64,000 nucleotides of DNA from Peromyscus leucopus. Its lineage: Eukaryota; Chordata; Mammalia; Rodentia; Cricetidae. Under the pieces are notes generated by a model, which was not told the origin of the DNA, did no database searches, and saw nothing but the letters and a program-made list of their open reading frames with translations. Both the position numbers and the translations under genes were made by a program. The stretch spans positions 151,430,826-151,494,825 of the forward strand of contig NC_051065.1 in assembly GCF_004664715.2 (NCBI RefSeq), given 5' to 3'. This document shows, in pieces, positions 22,208 through 32,708 of this stretch; positions within the stretch are counted from its first letter, which is position 1, and every line of letters begins with the position of its first letter.

Positions 22208-24552
22208 TCCTATCCCCCCAAAATTGCAGCCTGGCTAGGGTGGGAAACTCTGGCTGCTCCAGGGTGTGGTACTGATAGGCTCAAAGTGGACTCTAACCCC
22301 ATGGTCTCAAGGACCTTTCAGTGAGAAAGGAAGGAGGAGGGAGAGCCTGTGGATGTCTAGACTAGAGGGGAACATCCTGAACCATTCTGCAACTTCCTGA
22401 GCCAATCTGCACATTTCAATAGTCAGTTCGTGACTACTTGAGTGTCTACTCAAGTCTATGGGACACCGACCTGTTGAACCCTCAAACAGTGGGGCCAGGA
22501 CAGAATGACCCCAAGTGCCTGTCTGGAGTAGGGCAGGCTAGGAGGGTAACCTGGTTGGGACCCTGAGCCCTCCTTCCTTCCTAGAAGGTAGGCTCCCAGG
22601 TCTTGTTTGGGCCGTATAACCAGAGCAAGTGTGGCCCCTTTAAGGTCAGCAGCATCCACCTGCACTGGCTCTTACTGAGGTCTGACTGCATGCCACACTA
22701 TCTCTACAGCAGCCATGGACTGTGAGGGACACACCTTCCCGTGGAGTAGAGTGGTACTCCTTTGCAGGAGGATGACAATGATGGAGAGGGACAAAGTGGA
22801 GGAGGCAGGATCAGAGTTCAGCATCTACAGTGAGATGGAGGTTAGCTTGGCGAGGAGATTCGGAAGAGAATTTTAGGTGGAGATCTTGGAGGTGTGAAAA
22901 AGGACTTCAAGGCCTCCAGCTTGGCTTGTTGACCATTGCTGAGAATATAAGGCAGTGGCCTGAGTGAATCAAAGAGAGAGGAAAGTGATGTGTGTTGAAT
23001 GTTAGCTTCTTGACACAAGGCTAGTGAGTTTTATCGGGTCAGTTGCACACTCCATAACTTTAGGAGCCACAGAAACACTGCACCCTTGACAAGCTCCTAT
23101 GATGCTCAGAAAGAAGTGTGCACAGACATTGAGTATGGGAGTCTGACAGGTAAGAGACTGGTGGAGCCATTAAGGACATGAGTAGGATTAAGACACAAAG
23201 GGCAAATGGACTCTTGGCAAGGAAAGTGTGTAGAATGGGTTGATCTGTGATGACAGACCGTAGGACACCCATAGTTTCAGGGACTTGCAGATGGCAAGGT
23301 TCTATTGAAGGTGGCAGAGAAATCACCCAGGAGCCCATGGGAAGCTAGTCACTGTGCTCCAGGAATCAAGGTGTGGGGTATCTAGAGAAAACAAGGTGTG
23401 GGGGCTACAGTGGTCACCAGGAGGCTTTTGGCACCCTTGTGTAGAGTAGATGTGGAGGGCAAGTGGCTATGGCTGAGGAATGAGCGGGAGGCACAACAGG
23501 ACAGAGGTGGAGGACAGCAAGGGACCCAGTGGGAGAGGGAGAATGGGTGACAGAGCTCTGTCCTTCTGGGAAAGGAAAGCAGCAGCAGGGCTTCATGGAG
23601 GTGGCTATCCCATGCTGCTCTTGAGGTTTCTGTGTTGATTGCCTCCCTGGATGCCAGCCATTTTTTTTTTCCCCTGCTGCTCAGAAGGGTAAAGGAACCT
23701 GCCTTCTGAGATAAAGACTGCTCAGCTTCTGCAAGGCTACAGGGAATGTCTCAAAAGCCAGGCTGGCTCAGCAGCATGGATCTCAGCACTTTCTTCTGTG
23801 GGCCTGTGATATCACCTCCCCCACCGAGAGACTGCCTGGGCTGAAGGCATCATTGGTACAGTGCTGAGAAGAGCAAGGAGGGGTCACCCAGTGTCACGGA
23901 AGTCCACTCTTCCCAAATCTCAAACACTGCTTGCATGGGTCTCTGTCCTGCCAGCTCGGCTCTAGCAGTTAGGCCCAGATGTGAACTGTGAAGAGTCAGT
24001 CTAGGATGCTTGGAATGTTCCAGACTAAAGAACAAACACCCAGAGAGATTGTATTAGACGTAAATGATGGGTGCCAGTTCTTTCCAAACACCAGTCTTAA
24101 TGGCTGGGTGTAGAACCAAAGCCTTAAAGGAGGCAGGGAGGTATAGAAATAATGAGACCATTGGAACTATCCTATTTGTGTTCCTAGACAAGGCCCTGCT
24201 GTTCGTGGGCGCCATCCTGCCTGTCCATCTACAGCAGCTTCACCTTTTCTCAGTGTCCAGGCACAGATCACCCAGGGAGTCCTTAGGAGCCACAATAGTC
24301 ACTTCTAGAACCCCTGCAGGCCAAGCCCACCCCCTCTTATAGTTAACTTCCCTGCTGGATACCTGTGCCCTCATCAAACCCTGACATCAACCACACAAAG
24401 CCAGAAGGCAGGGGCAGGTAGACTCCAAAATCAGCAAGGATTTGAGGAGGACAGGGGTCAGGAAGGGAAGGGTCTCTCAGAGGCAGGGCAGTTGGCCAGA
24501 GGGAGGAAGCCACGAGAAGGGTCTCCAGGGTAGGATCCAACCCAAGACTCAC
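22208..24552. other. Cacna2d4 intron 1, remainder
   Basis: About 2.3 kb with no repeat or exon I can recognise. It has moderate GC and no microsatellite except a short T run at 23660-23669. Minus-strand ORFs of 60-92 aa are unremarkable. Confidence 0.5.
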
Positions 24553-24716
24553 GTTTCCAGAGGAATTCTGGTCTGGCCCCTCACAGCAGGTAGGGAGGTG
24601 TCCAACAGCAGCAGCCACAGAATGATTGGCATCTTCCTCAGGAGGGTCCAGACTGCTGGCCACTGTCCGTAGTGGTCCCAGTTGTGGCTGGAGGGCAGAG
24701 TGGAGCATCTTGGCAT
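24553..24716 (-). CDS. Cacna2d4: Cacna2d4 exon 1 (start codon and signal peptide)
   Basis: The exon starts at ATG 24716-24714 in an acceptable context (ACC before the ATG). It encodes 54 residues plus two bases of a split Thr and ends at a GTGAGT donor. The translation begins [10 protein letters not shown] and has a second Met at residue 29. That Met is followed by a hydrophobic core ([18 protein letters not shown]), a classic signal peptide probably cleaved near the RG/Q junction. RIPLET closes the exon and matches the family. I chose the first ATG because the frame matches my memory of the mouse N-terminus. The second Met, directly before the signal core, is a plausible alternative. A longer overlapping ORF (24858-24343) is in the wrong frame. 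Confidence 0.9.
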
Positions 24717-25060
24717 GGTGCTTGCACCGTGAATGGGGAAGGGGAAGACAGAGGCCCTGCTGGGAATGTACCTGCTGCCACTGGTCCCTGGGTGTGCAGG
24801 TGGTCTGCCTGCTGGCTGGTCCCAAGTAGAAGGCTCTGCCTCCTGCTGCAGCTAGCACAGGAGCAGCCCCAGGCGATCGGGGGCTTTGCTGCTGGCTGTC
24901 CCGAGGCAGAGGCAGTGAGCAAGCACCCCCTCTAATCCAGTGGCCTCTCCTCTAATCCCTTCTTGTTACCAGAGGAGGGGTTGATGCAGGAGTGGGGTGA
25001 CCTCAGCAGGATTACCCTGATTGCAGCTCTGAGCAGCTGGGCCAGCTCACCCTTCTGCTC
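24717..25060 (-). promoter_or_regulatory. presumed Cacna2d4 5' UTR and proximal promoter
   Basis: This stretch lies directly upstream of the start codon and shows no repeat. It carries three TAATCC motifs, the core bound by CRX/OTX K50 homeodomains: 24933-24938 and 24953-24958 on the plus strand, and 25009-25014 read on the minus strand. On the minus strand the third is followed at once by TGCTGA (a Maf/NRL half-site) and GGTCA (a nuclear-receptor half-site). Cacna2d4 is a photoreceptor gene, so this grouping fits (inference). No TATA box was seen and the transcription start is not resolved. Confidence 0.45.
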
Positions 25061-25467
25061 CAAAGAGGCCATCCTGTGTCCACAGAACAGCCTCTGAACT
25101 CGATGGAATGAGGATGCCCCACTCTAGTAGCTGAGTTTGTTCAGAGCTAGGCCCAGACCCTGAAGGACTCTCATTACCTTCTGAGCATTCCTAGGAGGGC
25201 ATGGCTAACCTACTGTGTGGGGCTAGGCTTTGTGGGCACTGAGAGGGAGAGAGGAAAAGAGGTAGTGTGGCTCATGTTTCCAGGCCTGGAGCTTTGGGGC
25301 CAGCCAATCAAGGCCAGCAAGCACAGGAAATACCTTAGCAACCTGGAGGTCCACTTGCCTGGGAAGTATACATCCTCCTTTCTAACAATGCACTTAGCAG
25401 CCTGGGACCTTAACCTCACATGCTGTGCACATACACCTCTCTGCAAGCAGTGCTACTCACTTGAGAG

Positions 25468-25644
25468 GTTTTTTTTTGTTCTTGTTGTTTTCCCCAAGAC
25501 AGGGTTTCTCTGTGTAGTTTTGGTGCCTGTCCTGGATCTCGCTTCATAGACCAGGCTGGCCTCGAACTTATGAACTCACATAGATATCTGCCTGGCTCTG
25601 CCTCCCGAGTGCTGGAATTAAAGGCATGTGCTACCACCACCCAG
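25468..25644 (-). mobile_element. B1 SINE, minus orientation, with target duplication
   Basis: 'gtgtagttttggtgcctgtc', 'accaggctggcctcgaactt' and 'gagtgctggaattaaaggca' mark a cricetid-style B1. Flanks CTCACTTGAGAG at 25456-25467 and 25645-25656. Confidence 0.97.
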
Positions 25645-26860
25645 CTCACTTGAGAGTTTTGACCTGCTCCAAGGAAAAGACAAAAGTTCCCTATCCTCTC
25701 CCCCCTACCTGCTAGAAGTCACCACTCCACTTTCTGTCTGATTTTGACTGCCTCATTTTAGTGAAATCATGTCATTTTCATCCTTTATCACTGTCTTACC
25801 TTACTTAGCACAGTGTCTTTAGTGCACACATGTCATATGTGCCTGAACACTTTCTTTTCAAGGCTGTATTACTCCAACATGAATATATATGTTTTGCTTG
25901 TCTATTTAGCACTCAATGGACATCTGGTCAACCACCACATTGGGCAAAATCCTGTTCCCCACTCCACCCCCATATTACAGCCAGTCACTCTCTATGGCCT
26001 AACATTGGTGTCCTTCTGTGCCCCTCATGTGCACCTCTGGAGGGTCATTGACATGAACACCCCTTGGAGTCTAGTACTCTTTTCCGTCCTTGGACCCACC
26101 AGCAGAAACCCACCGCAGGAGCCCGGACAGCAGTCTGACATGTAGTTGTCCCTCCATGTAGTTGGCCTTCCACCCTGCAGCCTCAGAGCCGGGTGCTGGC
26201 CCTTGGGAGGCCACCTCCCTTAACTTCCCTGTCAGCTTCAGCTGGCGTCCTTTGGTCACTGTCCTGCCTCTTCTGCCTTCCTTGCATCTGGCCTCCCCAA
26301 GAACTACTGTCAGTCATCTGTGCTTGGGTTGTCTCATGAAGCCCCTGTACTTCCTGTGGCTCTTCTCTGACAGCGGGCCCCACCCCACATCAACCTGTAC
26401 TTTAAAAACTCTGGGATTCTTGGAAAATGTAAGTCTTTGCTCTGCTCAGGGGACCCTGTGGCTGACATAAAGAGGTTTTTAACTACAGGTCACAAGGTCC
26501 AGTGCCCACTGGGTCTGGCTTCCTCCGTGCTTTGGTCTCCCTCCCTGCCCTGGTCCCTGCTGTTCCTTAGGCACATTGGGTGTGCTCTGTTTCAGGGCTG
26601 CCTCCGTCATGGAGTCTGTGGCCCCCTCAGGGGCTCTGCCTGCAATGGTGCCTTCCCCTTCCCATGGCTGGCTCCCTCCCTTGGGTCTGGGGGCATTAAG
26701 CTGGGTCTTTCAGTTTGCTTTCTGTTACTGTGACAGCAGACTTGAAATGGACTCTCTGGTTTCTGTCCATGGTCCTGGAGTCAGGATGCCCAGGAGCAGG
26801 ATGCTGGAGTCTGGTGAGGCCTGTGCTGTCTCTCTCACTGCAGGAAGCCAAAGAGAGGTG

Positions 26861-26862
<2 letters not shown>

Positions 26863-26922
<60 letters not shown>
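26863..26922. repeat. (CT)n-(CA)n microsatellite
   Basis: About 24 CT units followed by five CA units. Confidence 0.97.
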
Positions 26923-26924
<2 letters not shown>

Positions 26925-27249
26925 CATGAAATCCATTTTATGTTGGCTAGATAAATATTCCTGGGCATGGGGCTTGCCCTGGAGTGTGGTTAATATGCTC
27001 AGTGACACTCCATTAGAGAAAACCGGTTTCCCCATCTCAGCAGATATCAATAGCAAACAGCCTCTTGGTTAGAGCTGGGGTTTTGTGTTCATATCCTCTT
27101 TAGAGGATTTTTTTTCCCTCCTCCAATGTGGGTGTATTTGCAGTGGTTTTACTAGTTGAATGTCCCTAGTCAGGGATTTAAAATTTGAAATCTGAGATGA
27201 TCTGGTCAGAGCCATCATTTCAGAGTCTCATTGCTTATATGAGACCATC

Positions 27250-27365
27250 CTGATTTATTTTTGTTTTTGAAACAAGATCTCATGCATCCCTGGATGGCTT
27301 TGAAGTCACTATGTAGCCAGTGGTGGCTGAGAACTCCTAATTCTCCTGATTCACCCTCCTGAGTA
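27250..27365 (-). mobile_element. B1/B4-like SINE fragment, minus orientation
   Basis: 'tttgaaacaagatctcatgc' and 'gaagtcactatgtagccagt' recall a diverged inverted B1-type SINE. Confidence 0.5.
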
Positions 27366-27499
27366 CAAATGAACACACACATACATGCATACACAGGCCT
27401 GCATACACACACATATACTAGTGTGCATGCACACAAGCACAGGAGCATACATATATGTACAAACACAAAGATACATGCATTCACACACATTTACATGTA
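27366..27499. repeat. CA/CATA-rich tract
   Basis: Irregular CA/CATA/GCAT repeats into which the LTR element at 27506 inserted. The same type of sequence resumes at 29192-29285. Confidence 0.85.
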
Positions 27500-27505
27500 A
27501 ACACA

Positions 27506-27875
27506 TGTTGCTGGAGGGCTTCTCTCCAGGCTCCACCAAGCCCCGCAGTCCCACAATCCACGTATAAAATAATCACTCAGACACTTATATTTTTTATAAA
27601 CTGTATGGCCGTGGCAGGCTTCTTGCTAACTGTTCTTTTATCTTAAATTAACCCATTTCTATAAATCTATGCCTTGCCACGTGACTGGTGGCTTATCGGC
27701 GTCTTTACATGCTGCTTGTCCTGGCGGTGGCTGCAGTGTCTCTCTGCCTCAGCCTTCTGCTTCCCAGAATTCTCCTCTCTCCTTGTCCCACCTACTTCCT
27801 GCCTGTCCACTGGCCAATCAGTGTTTTATTTATTGACCAATCAGAGCAATTTGACATACAGACCACCCCACAGCA
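27506..27875 (-). repeat. 3' LTR of the 27.5-29.2 kb element
   Basis: A 370-bp LTR with TG/CA ends. On the plus strand it opens TGTTGCTGGAGGGCTTCTCT, unlike its partner, and becomes similar to it from 'gcagtcccaca' onward and almost identical from 'aaactgtatggcc'. Confidence 0.92.
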
Positions 27876-27899
27876 CTTCCTCTTTTCTTTTTTTTTAAA
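27876..27899 (-). other. polypurine tract
   Basis: The minus strand carries an A/G-only run ending AAAGAAAAGAGGAAG, directly before the TG of the 3' LTR. This is the expected site for plus-strand DNA priming. Confidence 0.85.
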
Positions 27900-28619
27900 A
27901 AGGAAGGTTTTAACTTCCTTTTTGGGAATTTGGGTATAGCTTCTCTTACTGCTTCCTGCTGGAGGGGGGTGCTGTATCTCTGGGGACACAAAGAAAATTT
28001 TAGGATCATGGGATAGTCCATGAGGCTGTATTGTCTGAGCCAGTTGTCTTGAAACAATTCTGGATGTTGGATCATCTGGGACATGGTGTCATTGGAGACC
28101 TTTCAGGTGGTCTTGGCTGGTCAAACCTGATGTATCTTAATCTGGAACAAATCCATAGCCTCTGGCTTTCTGTAGAAACAAAAGCAGAGCCTCTTTTTCA
28201 AAGCAACATATCCTTATAGCCAAATTTTGAAGTCAAGGTACCTTTAAAATACACATTTTGGCATAACTCAACAGCTTTTGCAATCAAATGTTTTTCTTCA
28301 GTTACGAATATCAAAGAGAACATAATCCAGATTCTCTGTGTGGTAGCCATCTTTACATGGCTTATTTTTTATATTACCTTGAGCCTATTGCTTTAAACTG
28401 CAGCCTTTTAAGCCTGCTGACTCCGCCCACTTCAGCTTCCCAACATGGCAGTGGTACGTTTTCCGCCAGCTTTGGGAGCCATCAATTCTCAGAAATAGTG
28501 GGTCTATGTTTCTTATCAAAGCAGCGTGTAGCCCAGAAACCTCTTTTTGTTTTGTACTAGCAAAGGCTAAATCCACCATGCAGCTTAATGTGCCACTTGC
28601 AGAGGCCTCATTCCCGCCA

Positions 28620-28683
28620 TACTGCCGGTCAAGCGCACACACCAGGAACCCGGGTTCCTGGCGTGTGCGCTTGACCGGCAGTA
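28620..28683. repeat. 64-bp near-perfect palindrome
   Basis: Two 32-bp arms (28620-28651 and 28652-28683) with no spacer, centred on CCCGGG. 31 of 32 positions pair; the only mismatch is 28641/28662. It lies in the internal region of the LTR element. Confidence 0.97.
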
Positions 28684-28782
28684 ACTCAAACCAGCAGCTG
28701 CTGCTCTTTTGAGAGAGACAATTAGGAAGCTGTTTTTAGTTCCGTTTTAGAATCTTTTCTCAGGTTTTAGGTGGAAACTCTT

Positions 28783-28800
28783 GCCCCACGTTGGGCGCCA
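28783..28800 (-). other. tRNA-Lys primer-binding site
   Basis: On the minus strand TGGCGCCCAACGTGGGGC lies two bases after the CA end of the 5' LTR. This is the complement of the tRNA-Lys1,2 3' end used by many class II retroelements. Confidence 0.9.
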
Positions 28801-28802
28801 TT

Positions 28803-29191
28803 TGTAGCTAGAGTTTTCCTGCCTTGCCCACAGTCAGGACAAATCTTTGTCATCCGCCAGTCCCACAGCCGCTCAGACCCAACCAAATAAACACAGAGAC
28901 TTATATTGCTTACAAACTGTATGGCCATGGCAGGCTTCTTGCTAACTGTTCTTTTATCTTAAATTAACCCATTTCTATAAATCTATACCTTGCCACATGG
29001 CTGGTGGCTTATTGGAGTCTTTACATGCTGCTTGTCCTGGCGGTGGCTGCAGTGTCTCTCTGCCTCAGCCTTCTGCTTCCCAGAATTCTCCTCTCTCCTT
29101 GTCCCACCTACTTCCTGCCTGGCCACTGGCCAATCAGTGTTTTATTTATTGACCAATCAGAGCAATTTGACATACAGACCATCCCACAGCA
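28803..29191 (-). repeat. 5' LTR of the 27.5-29.2 kb element
   Basis: A 389-bp LTR with TG/CA ends. Read on the minus strand it starts TGCTGTGGGATGGTC and ends GCTACA. It matches the 3' LTR closely over most of its length, but its last ~45 bp (28803-28848 on the plus strand) do not. Confidence 0.92.
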
Positions 29192-29285
29192 AACACATAT
29201 GCATGTACACACATGCTCGAGCATACGTGAATATACACAAACATTTATGCACGTATTTATATACATGGACACATGTATGCACACT
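29192..29285. repeat. CA/CATG-rich tract, continued
   Basis: Continuation of the tract that was split by the LTR element. Confidence 0.8.
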
Positions 29286-29288
29286 ATA

Positions 29289-30389
29289 TTAGTTACTTTT
29301 CTGTTGTTGTCATAGAACATCATGGCCAAGGTTACTGAATAATGAAAATTCAATATCTCACCAGAAGGCTAGAGGCAGATGGTCCCAGAATTGGTTAATG
29401 CAGGTCAAAGGTGTTATCAAGGACCCAAGTCGCTTGAGCTGTCATCATCTGTCATTCTTTGAATTTCGGATTGTCTAGATGCTGCCATTGTTCTAGGCAC
29501 TGCACACACCATAGCATCTTGATGCAGGAGAGTGACTAATCTGTCTGTAGATCTCTTGTGTCCGGTAAACAAAATACTGCAAAACTGCCCAGGTTTAGAG
29601 ATAAATAAAAGACTTCTGTTTCTCTGTCTTTGGGCAGACAGCATTTTCCACCCATGCTGGAGGCAGCAGGGAATAGGACAGCATGTCTAGGTCAGAGCCA
29701 TCACAGTTCCCTCCTGGATGGGGCTGAGGCCAACCCCCCCCACACAAAGAGAACGTAGCTACACAGGCAATGCCAGAGTATCCAGAGTGTGCTAGAATGG
29801 AAGCAGTGTGGGGAAGGACAGCTGCCTGCCACTCACCTCATCAGGGTGCCCACAGTGTATACACTAGGCCTCCTCTTTAGCTAGTGAGCACCCCTTTCAT
29901 AGGCCTTAGGGATGTAGCCAGTGAAGCTCCAGGGACAGCCTAGACCTGCTAAGTTCAACCTCCAAGGTGTGGGCATCCTGGCTTCTCGGGTGTCTTTGGT
30001 GCTGGCCAATGGCTGGAAGCCAGTCTCCTGGCTTCTTACATGGGTTCAAAGTGTTCTGCCTAGTGTCAGGTCATTCAAGAGAAACACAGCAAAGGGCGAG
30101 GTAGGTGGTGGATTGTGGGAGCCTGAGCTTCTATATTAGGATGCCATCAATTGTAGAGACAAAGGTTTTAAATGCTTGTGGATTGGCTGGGTTGAGCATC
30201 CTCTTGCCACCTGTACAGTGGATTCATAAAAGGACACTGGCTTGTGGAGGCAAGGTCACAAGGAAAGGTGTATGTCTGGTGTGAAAGGGAGCAGGTACAT
30301 GCGCATCATAGAACACGATGGCAAGAAGTGGTTGATTAGATACATGCATGGCAACAAGGACAGAAAGGAGCATTTGGTGGGAAAATAGA
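29289..30389. other. intergenic sequence with possible old hAT/LTR fragment
   Basis: 'gttgttgtcatagaacatca' followed by 'tggccaaggttactg' resembles the end of a URR1-type element. Beyond about 29650 I see nothing recognisable. Confidence 0.35.
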
Positions 30390-31140
30390 ATCAAATTCAT
30401 AGCACAACAGCATTGACAGAAATGAAAAATACAGGGAAAGATTTCTCATAGTGCAAAAATCTCTAATAGAAAAATTATAACGTATTTCATTAAGATGCTG
30501 AGCATGTGCACTACATCAAGAAACGCTATTAAGAGAGTAAAGGTAAACAACAGAAGGCAAGAAGGTGTTTCTGTCCTAGCCAACAATGATTCATGTGAGA
30601 GTTTATGAAGAATTATAACCAAGATGGAAAAGCAAATAGCCCATGGGGAAGTGGGCAGATATGTTGGTCATGCTTTCCCCACAAGCTCATGTACAGTTAT
30701 TCATCTGCAGCAGCAGGAGTACAGAGGGGGAGCCATGCCCCACCAGAGTGGCTGGAAGGGCAGACAATACCTTGCTGTGAGGTGCATGTGTAGCCACTGG
30801 AGTTCATAGGTGGCCCAAGGAAGAGTCTTGGGGCTGGAGGACATCTACAACTTTATGTCCCCCAGCTCTATCCTTGGGAATAAATAAACTGAGAGGGCCA
30901 ACACGAGTTCTATATAAAAAGTGTTCATTGATTTACTCATAGATGTCAAAAGTCCAGGAAAACCTAAGGTTTATTGAGGTCCAACAATTCAAGCATTCAT
31001 ACAACTGAATACTATGAAGCAAAGCGAATAAACATGGTGATGAGTGAAGATGTCAGATAATAAAGTCTAATAATCACATTTATATGAGCTTCAATAAAAG
31101 CATCAATGACAGTATAGGAGTCAGGCTGATAGCAGCTCAT
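30390..31140 (+). mobile_element. ancient L1 (L1M) ORF2/3' fragments
   Basis: 'ctattaagagagtaaaggta' (30527) and 'actgaatactatgaagcaaa' (31004) followed by 'cacatttatatgagcttcaa' are L1M 3' landmarks. Heavily decayed. Confidence 0.65.
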
Positions 31141-31374
31141 GCTGGGGAGGTCCAGGAACTTACATACCTGTCCCTAAGTCCAGCTTGGAAGAACTTGTGC
31201 TTCAAATCTGGCTTTAGTCTCCAGCTGAAAATAGCATTAGCATCGTCAATGGGCCCAAATCCTATGTCTTCCCAGAAACATCTGATATGCCACCAGGGAG
31301 TCCCCAAAGGTCACCTGTTAATGCAGGAAGGGCCTTTGCTTTGTGGAACTCCAGAAGCATGGCTGCTTTGAGTT

Positions 31375-31700
31375 GAATCATGTCCCCTCTTGGACACACA
31401 TGTTGAAATTCTGGCTTCAGGACTCTGGAGTATGTCCTTATTTGGAAACAGGATTACTGTCATCGATCAAGGCGAGGTCCTGTTGGAGTAGAGTGGATCC
31501 CAATCCAACACAGCTGATGTCCTTATAGAAAGAAGGGGGTGGAGATTTGGACACAGAACAATGTGTCTAGATGGAAGCAGGGACAATATGATGCTTTCCC
31601 AAGCAAAGAATGCCAGCTGCCAGCCAGCACAGAGCAGAGTGTTCTCCCTGGCCTTGGAGAGAATCAGCCCTGTGACACTTTGGTCTGGATTTCTGGGCCC
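31375..31700 (+). mobile_element. old LTR/DNA-transposon-type repeat
   Basis: 'agttgaatcatgtcccctct', 'cttatttggaaacaggatta' and 'tgatgtccttatagaaagaa' match a common old mammalian interspersed repeat (MaLR-like layout). The family is not certain. Confidence 0.5.
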
Positions 31701-32038
31701 AGCCAGCGGCATTTGTTTAGGAAGCCCCAGACAGAGAGGCCATGTTCCAACAGATCCTGAATTGTCCTCCTTGGTCCTAGCACCCATCCCATTTTCCTGG
31801 GGTGTGGGGGGAGGGAGTGAAGGGTTGCTTCTCCACAGCCAGGAGATAACTCTGGCTGGAGTGCACAGGGCATTCAGAGGAGGAATTTTTTAGAGGAGGG
31901 GAAAGGCTATGCAAGGTGACCGCCCCTCTCTGATTGGGCATCCACTAGGAATAGCTGGCAGGTGCTGGTGTTAAAGCTAGGGATGCCCAGAACGAAGGTG
32001 GTAGAGGTTTTGTGAAGGAGGCTGGAAACAGCCTGAAG

Positions 32039-32040
<2 letters not shown>

Positions 32041-32090
<50 letters not shown>
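32041..32090. repeat. (GT)25 microsatellite
   Basis: Uninterrupted GT dinucleotides. Confidence 0.99.
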
Positions 32091-32092
<2 letters not shown>

Positions 32093-32708
32093 GGGTTCAA
32101 ATGTGTATACCATCATTTTTGTCTATCTGTGTTCTGGAGATGTTGAGAAATTAAAGAAAAAAAAGGGGGGCAGCTGGAGAATTGGTCCTTTAAAAAAAAG
32201 CCCCCAACTCCTCCTTCTCTCCTCCTAGGCTTGCTGTCTTAATTAATGCCTGTAGGGCGTGTTTAGATGCCACAAGGAGAAGCAGCAGCTTTATAAATAA
32301 ACCCAGACTTCCAAGGGTTGACTAATGCCTGAGCCCTTAGCTGGAGGAGGAAGGTGTGTGGTGACGGGGAAGGGTCCAGCCCAAAGGAGGCTGCTGAGGG
32401 CTGAAGGCACACCAGGGGCCCGTTTCTGCACCCCAAAGCTGCCTCTTTGGGCAGCTTACAACTCCCCTCTGAGCTGGTGTCTGTGAGATTCCTCCTCACA
32501 CTCACATCCTACCCAGCACCTATGACCAAGGTTGTGCAGTTGTACCAAGCTGAGCACAAGAGACGTCGTATCTCAGAGAAGTGGGCAGGGGCTGTTCAGC
32601 TGCTCCCATGTGCAGATGCGCTATCCTGGCTTGGAACCACCCCCACACAGCCTGTTCAGGGAGGACCCACGCTGGGCTTTCCAAGGGAGGCTTAGGAAAG
32701 CAAAGTTC

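Larger units (their letters stand above)
1..24716 (-). other. Cacna2d4: Cacna2d4 locus, 5' part (exons 1-6; rest beyond left edge)
   Basis: This is the 5' portion of the gene for calcium channel auxiliary subunit alpha-2/delta-4, an extracellular, membrane-anchored protein that partners Cav1 channels at photoreceptor synapses (family knowledge). Six coding exons were placed at 24716-24553, 21596-21515, 19761-19645, 19262-19203, 17707-17545 and 16795-16664. All have AG acceptors and GT donors, and their phases join without a frameshift to give about 239 residues. The sequence reads signal peptide, then the N-terminal alpha-2 region up to FFRIYPG, and stops just before the conserved stretch that leads into the VWA/MIDAS domain. 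I found no further exon between 1 and 16663, so intron 6 is at least 16.6 kb here. Alpha-2/delta-4 fits better than delta-1, -2 or -3 because [14 protein letters not shown] and GVYMSEALN match my memory of that paralogue. Confidence 0.93.
25061..27249. other. intergenic sequence upstream of Cacna2d4
   Basis: Apart from the B1 at 25468 and the CT repeat at 26863 this is mostly unique-looking sequence. 26705-26850 may be a MaLR fragment. ORFs up to 117 aa show no known domain. Confidence 0.45.
27506..29191 (-). mobile_element. short non-autonomous LTR element (ERV2-class), complete ends
   Basis: A 1,686-bp element in minus orientation with two LTRs (28803-29191 as 5' LTR, 27506-27875 as 3' LTR) and only 927 bp between them. 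It is flanked by a perfect 6-bp duplication AACACA (27500-27505 and 29192-29197). Directly after the 5' LTR is a primer-binding site matching tRNA-Lys (28783-28800), and directly before the 3' LTR is a polypurine tract. The internal part has no gag, pol or env frame, so it would need proteins in trans. The family may be related to mys-type cricetid elements (inference). Confidence 0.92.

Noticed and set aside
24343..24858. 171-aa minus ORF covering Cacna2d4 exon 1
   Set aside because: It is in a different frame from the true exon and reads through the splice donor.
27674..29315. Near-identical ORF pairs (83 and 103 aa, both containing LLVLAVAAVSLCLSLLLPRI)
   Set aside because: They are antisense translations of the two LTR copies, not duplicated genes.
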